Positions 57,560 through 57,781 of a stretch of DNA of 57,781 nucleotides are shown piece after piece (the stretch's first letter is position 1; every line of letters begins with the position of its first letter). Origin of the DNA: Elusimicrobiota bacterium (lineage in GTDB: Bacteria; Elusimicrobiota; Elusimicrobia; JACQJP01); NCBI GenBank assembly GCA_016204975.1, contig JACQJP010000022.1, forward strand, positions 1 to 57,781, in the 5' to 3' direction. The notes under the pieces are model-generated. The model searched no databases and was not told where the DNA came from. It saw only the letters and a program-made list of their open reading frames with translations. The translations under genes and the position numbers were made by a program.

Positions 57560-57781
57560 ACTGGCACATTTGGAGGCCCAGATTTGAGACGGATGCAAGG
57601 CGAGACGACGAAGCGTACCCGAAGGTACGTTGAGGAGGAGCAACGCAGCAGCCGGCCGAAGATGGGCCTCCCCGAAGGGCCAAGGCACTTTGGGGCTGCG
57701 ACTGCGTTGTTCGTCGCTCACATAGCCTCCAGCTATGCCACGCTCCTCACGCCTTGTCTCGCTCCCAAATTGACTTGGCAA
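57560..57781. repeat. Large imperfect inverted repeat at the window edge
   Basis: Two arms related as inverted copies: 57583-57653 with GCAAGGCGAGACGACGAAGC and GGAGCAACGCAGCAG, and 57694-57766, whose complement reads GAGACAAGGCGTGAGGAGCG and ACGAACAACGCAGTCGCAGC. Each arm holds its own small variable hairpin (GTACCCGAAGGTAC; CATAGCTGGAGGCTATG). No coding gene is seen between plsX and the end of the window. Confidence 0.65.

Noticed and set aside
57539-57781. An 80-codon minus-strand ORF at the window end
   Set aside because: It reads through the inverted repeat and has no protein-like features.

Overview
The window is a gene-dense, GC-rich stretch of a bacterial chromosome from a diderm (LPS-making) organism. 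Lysyl-tRNA synthetase, LolC/LolD, McsA/McsB, ClpC, BamA, OmpH and the Lpx genes are strung together here, LpxI replaces LpxH, and a complete type IV pilus cluster follows. This order and the Gfo/Idh gene between lpxI and lpxB fit a candidate phylum such as Omnitrophota (or a neighbour such as Elusimicrobiota) better than Proteobacteria. That placement is inference from gene content only. No rRNA, tRNA, CRISPR array, phage gene or transposase gene was seen.

Layout. 1-4894: end of lysS, lolC-lolD, a branched-chain aminotransferase, mcsA-mcsB and a lone receiver-domain protein, in one tightly packed + strand run. 4891-7443 (- strand): a large exported protein with no clear family. 7863-21759: clpC, bamA, ompH, lpxD, lpxC, lpxA, lpxI, a Gfo/Idh oxidoreductase, lpxB and msbA, which together build the outer membrane and lipid A. 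21770-26953: a ZIP metal transporter, a short Rel/SpoT, rpmB (- strand), recG and coaD. 26991-37232: pilB, pilT, pilC, pilA, pilD, pilM, pilN, pilO, pilP, pilQ. 37256-54661: a surface-glycan block with two O-antigen-ligase-like proteins carrying C-terminal TPR-like tails, two large YfhO-type membrane proteins, a flippase-like membrane protein, asparagine synthase, five glycosyltransferases, a WecA/MraY-type phosphosugar transferase and a UDP-galactopyranose-mutase-like flavoprotein. 54724-57536: isocitrate dehydrogenase, yceD-rpmF-plsX. 57560-57781: an inverted repeat that may mark a contig edge.

The most striking feature is a set of small repeats laid over this housekeeping DNA. (1) Six copies of a roughly 190-240 bp hairpin element sit between genes, with ends GGACTTTTGCAAA / TTTGCAAAAGTCC, in two interior types (A and B). 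They have no transposase and so look like MITEs. One of them runs into the 5' end of ompH. (2) Two families of short inserts (P-type and S-type) lie inside genes. In all six gene-associated copies the direct repeats flanking the insert are exactly 57 bp (19 codons) apart, so the reading frame is kept: in recG, pilM, ompH and two YfhO-type genes. At rpmB the insert replaces the protein's end and supplies its stop codon. These behave like the palindromic elements known to insert in frame in Rickettsia genes, but nothing here shows they are related to them.

Regulation visible in the sequence: strong sigma70-type promoters precede clpC, ompH, rpmB, pilB, pilA and pilM. The pilB and pilM -35 boxes contain the stop codon of the preceding gene. 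A strong terminator follows pilA directly ahead of the pilD start codon. Most other genes are joined by ATGA/GTGA-type overlaps, which indicates translational coupling.
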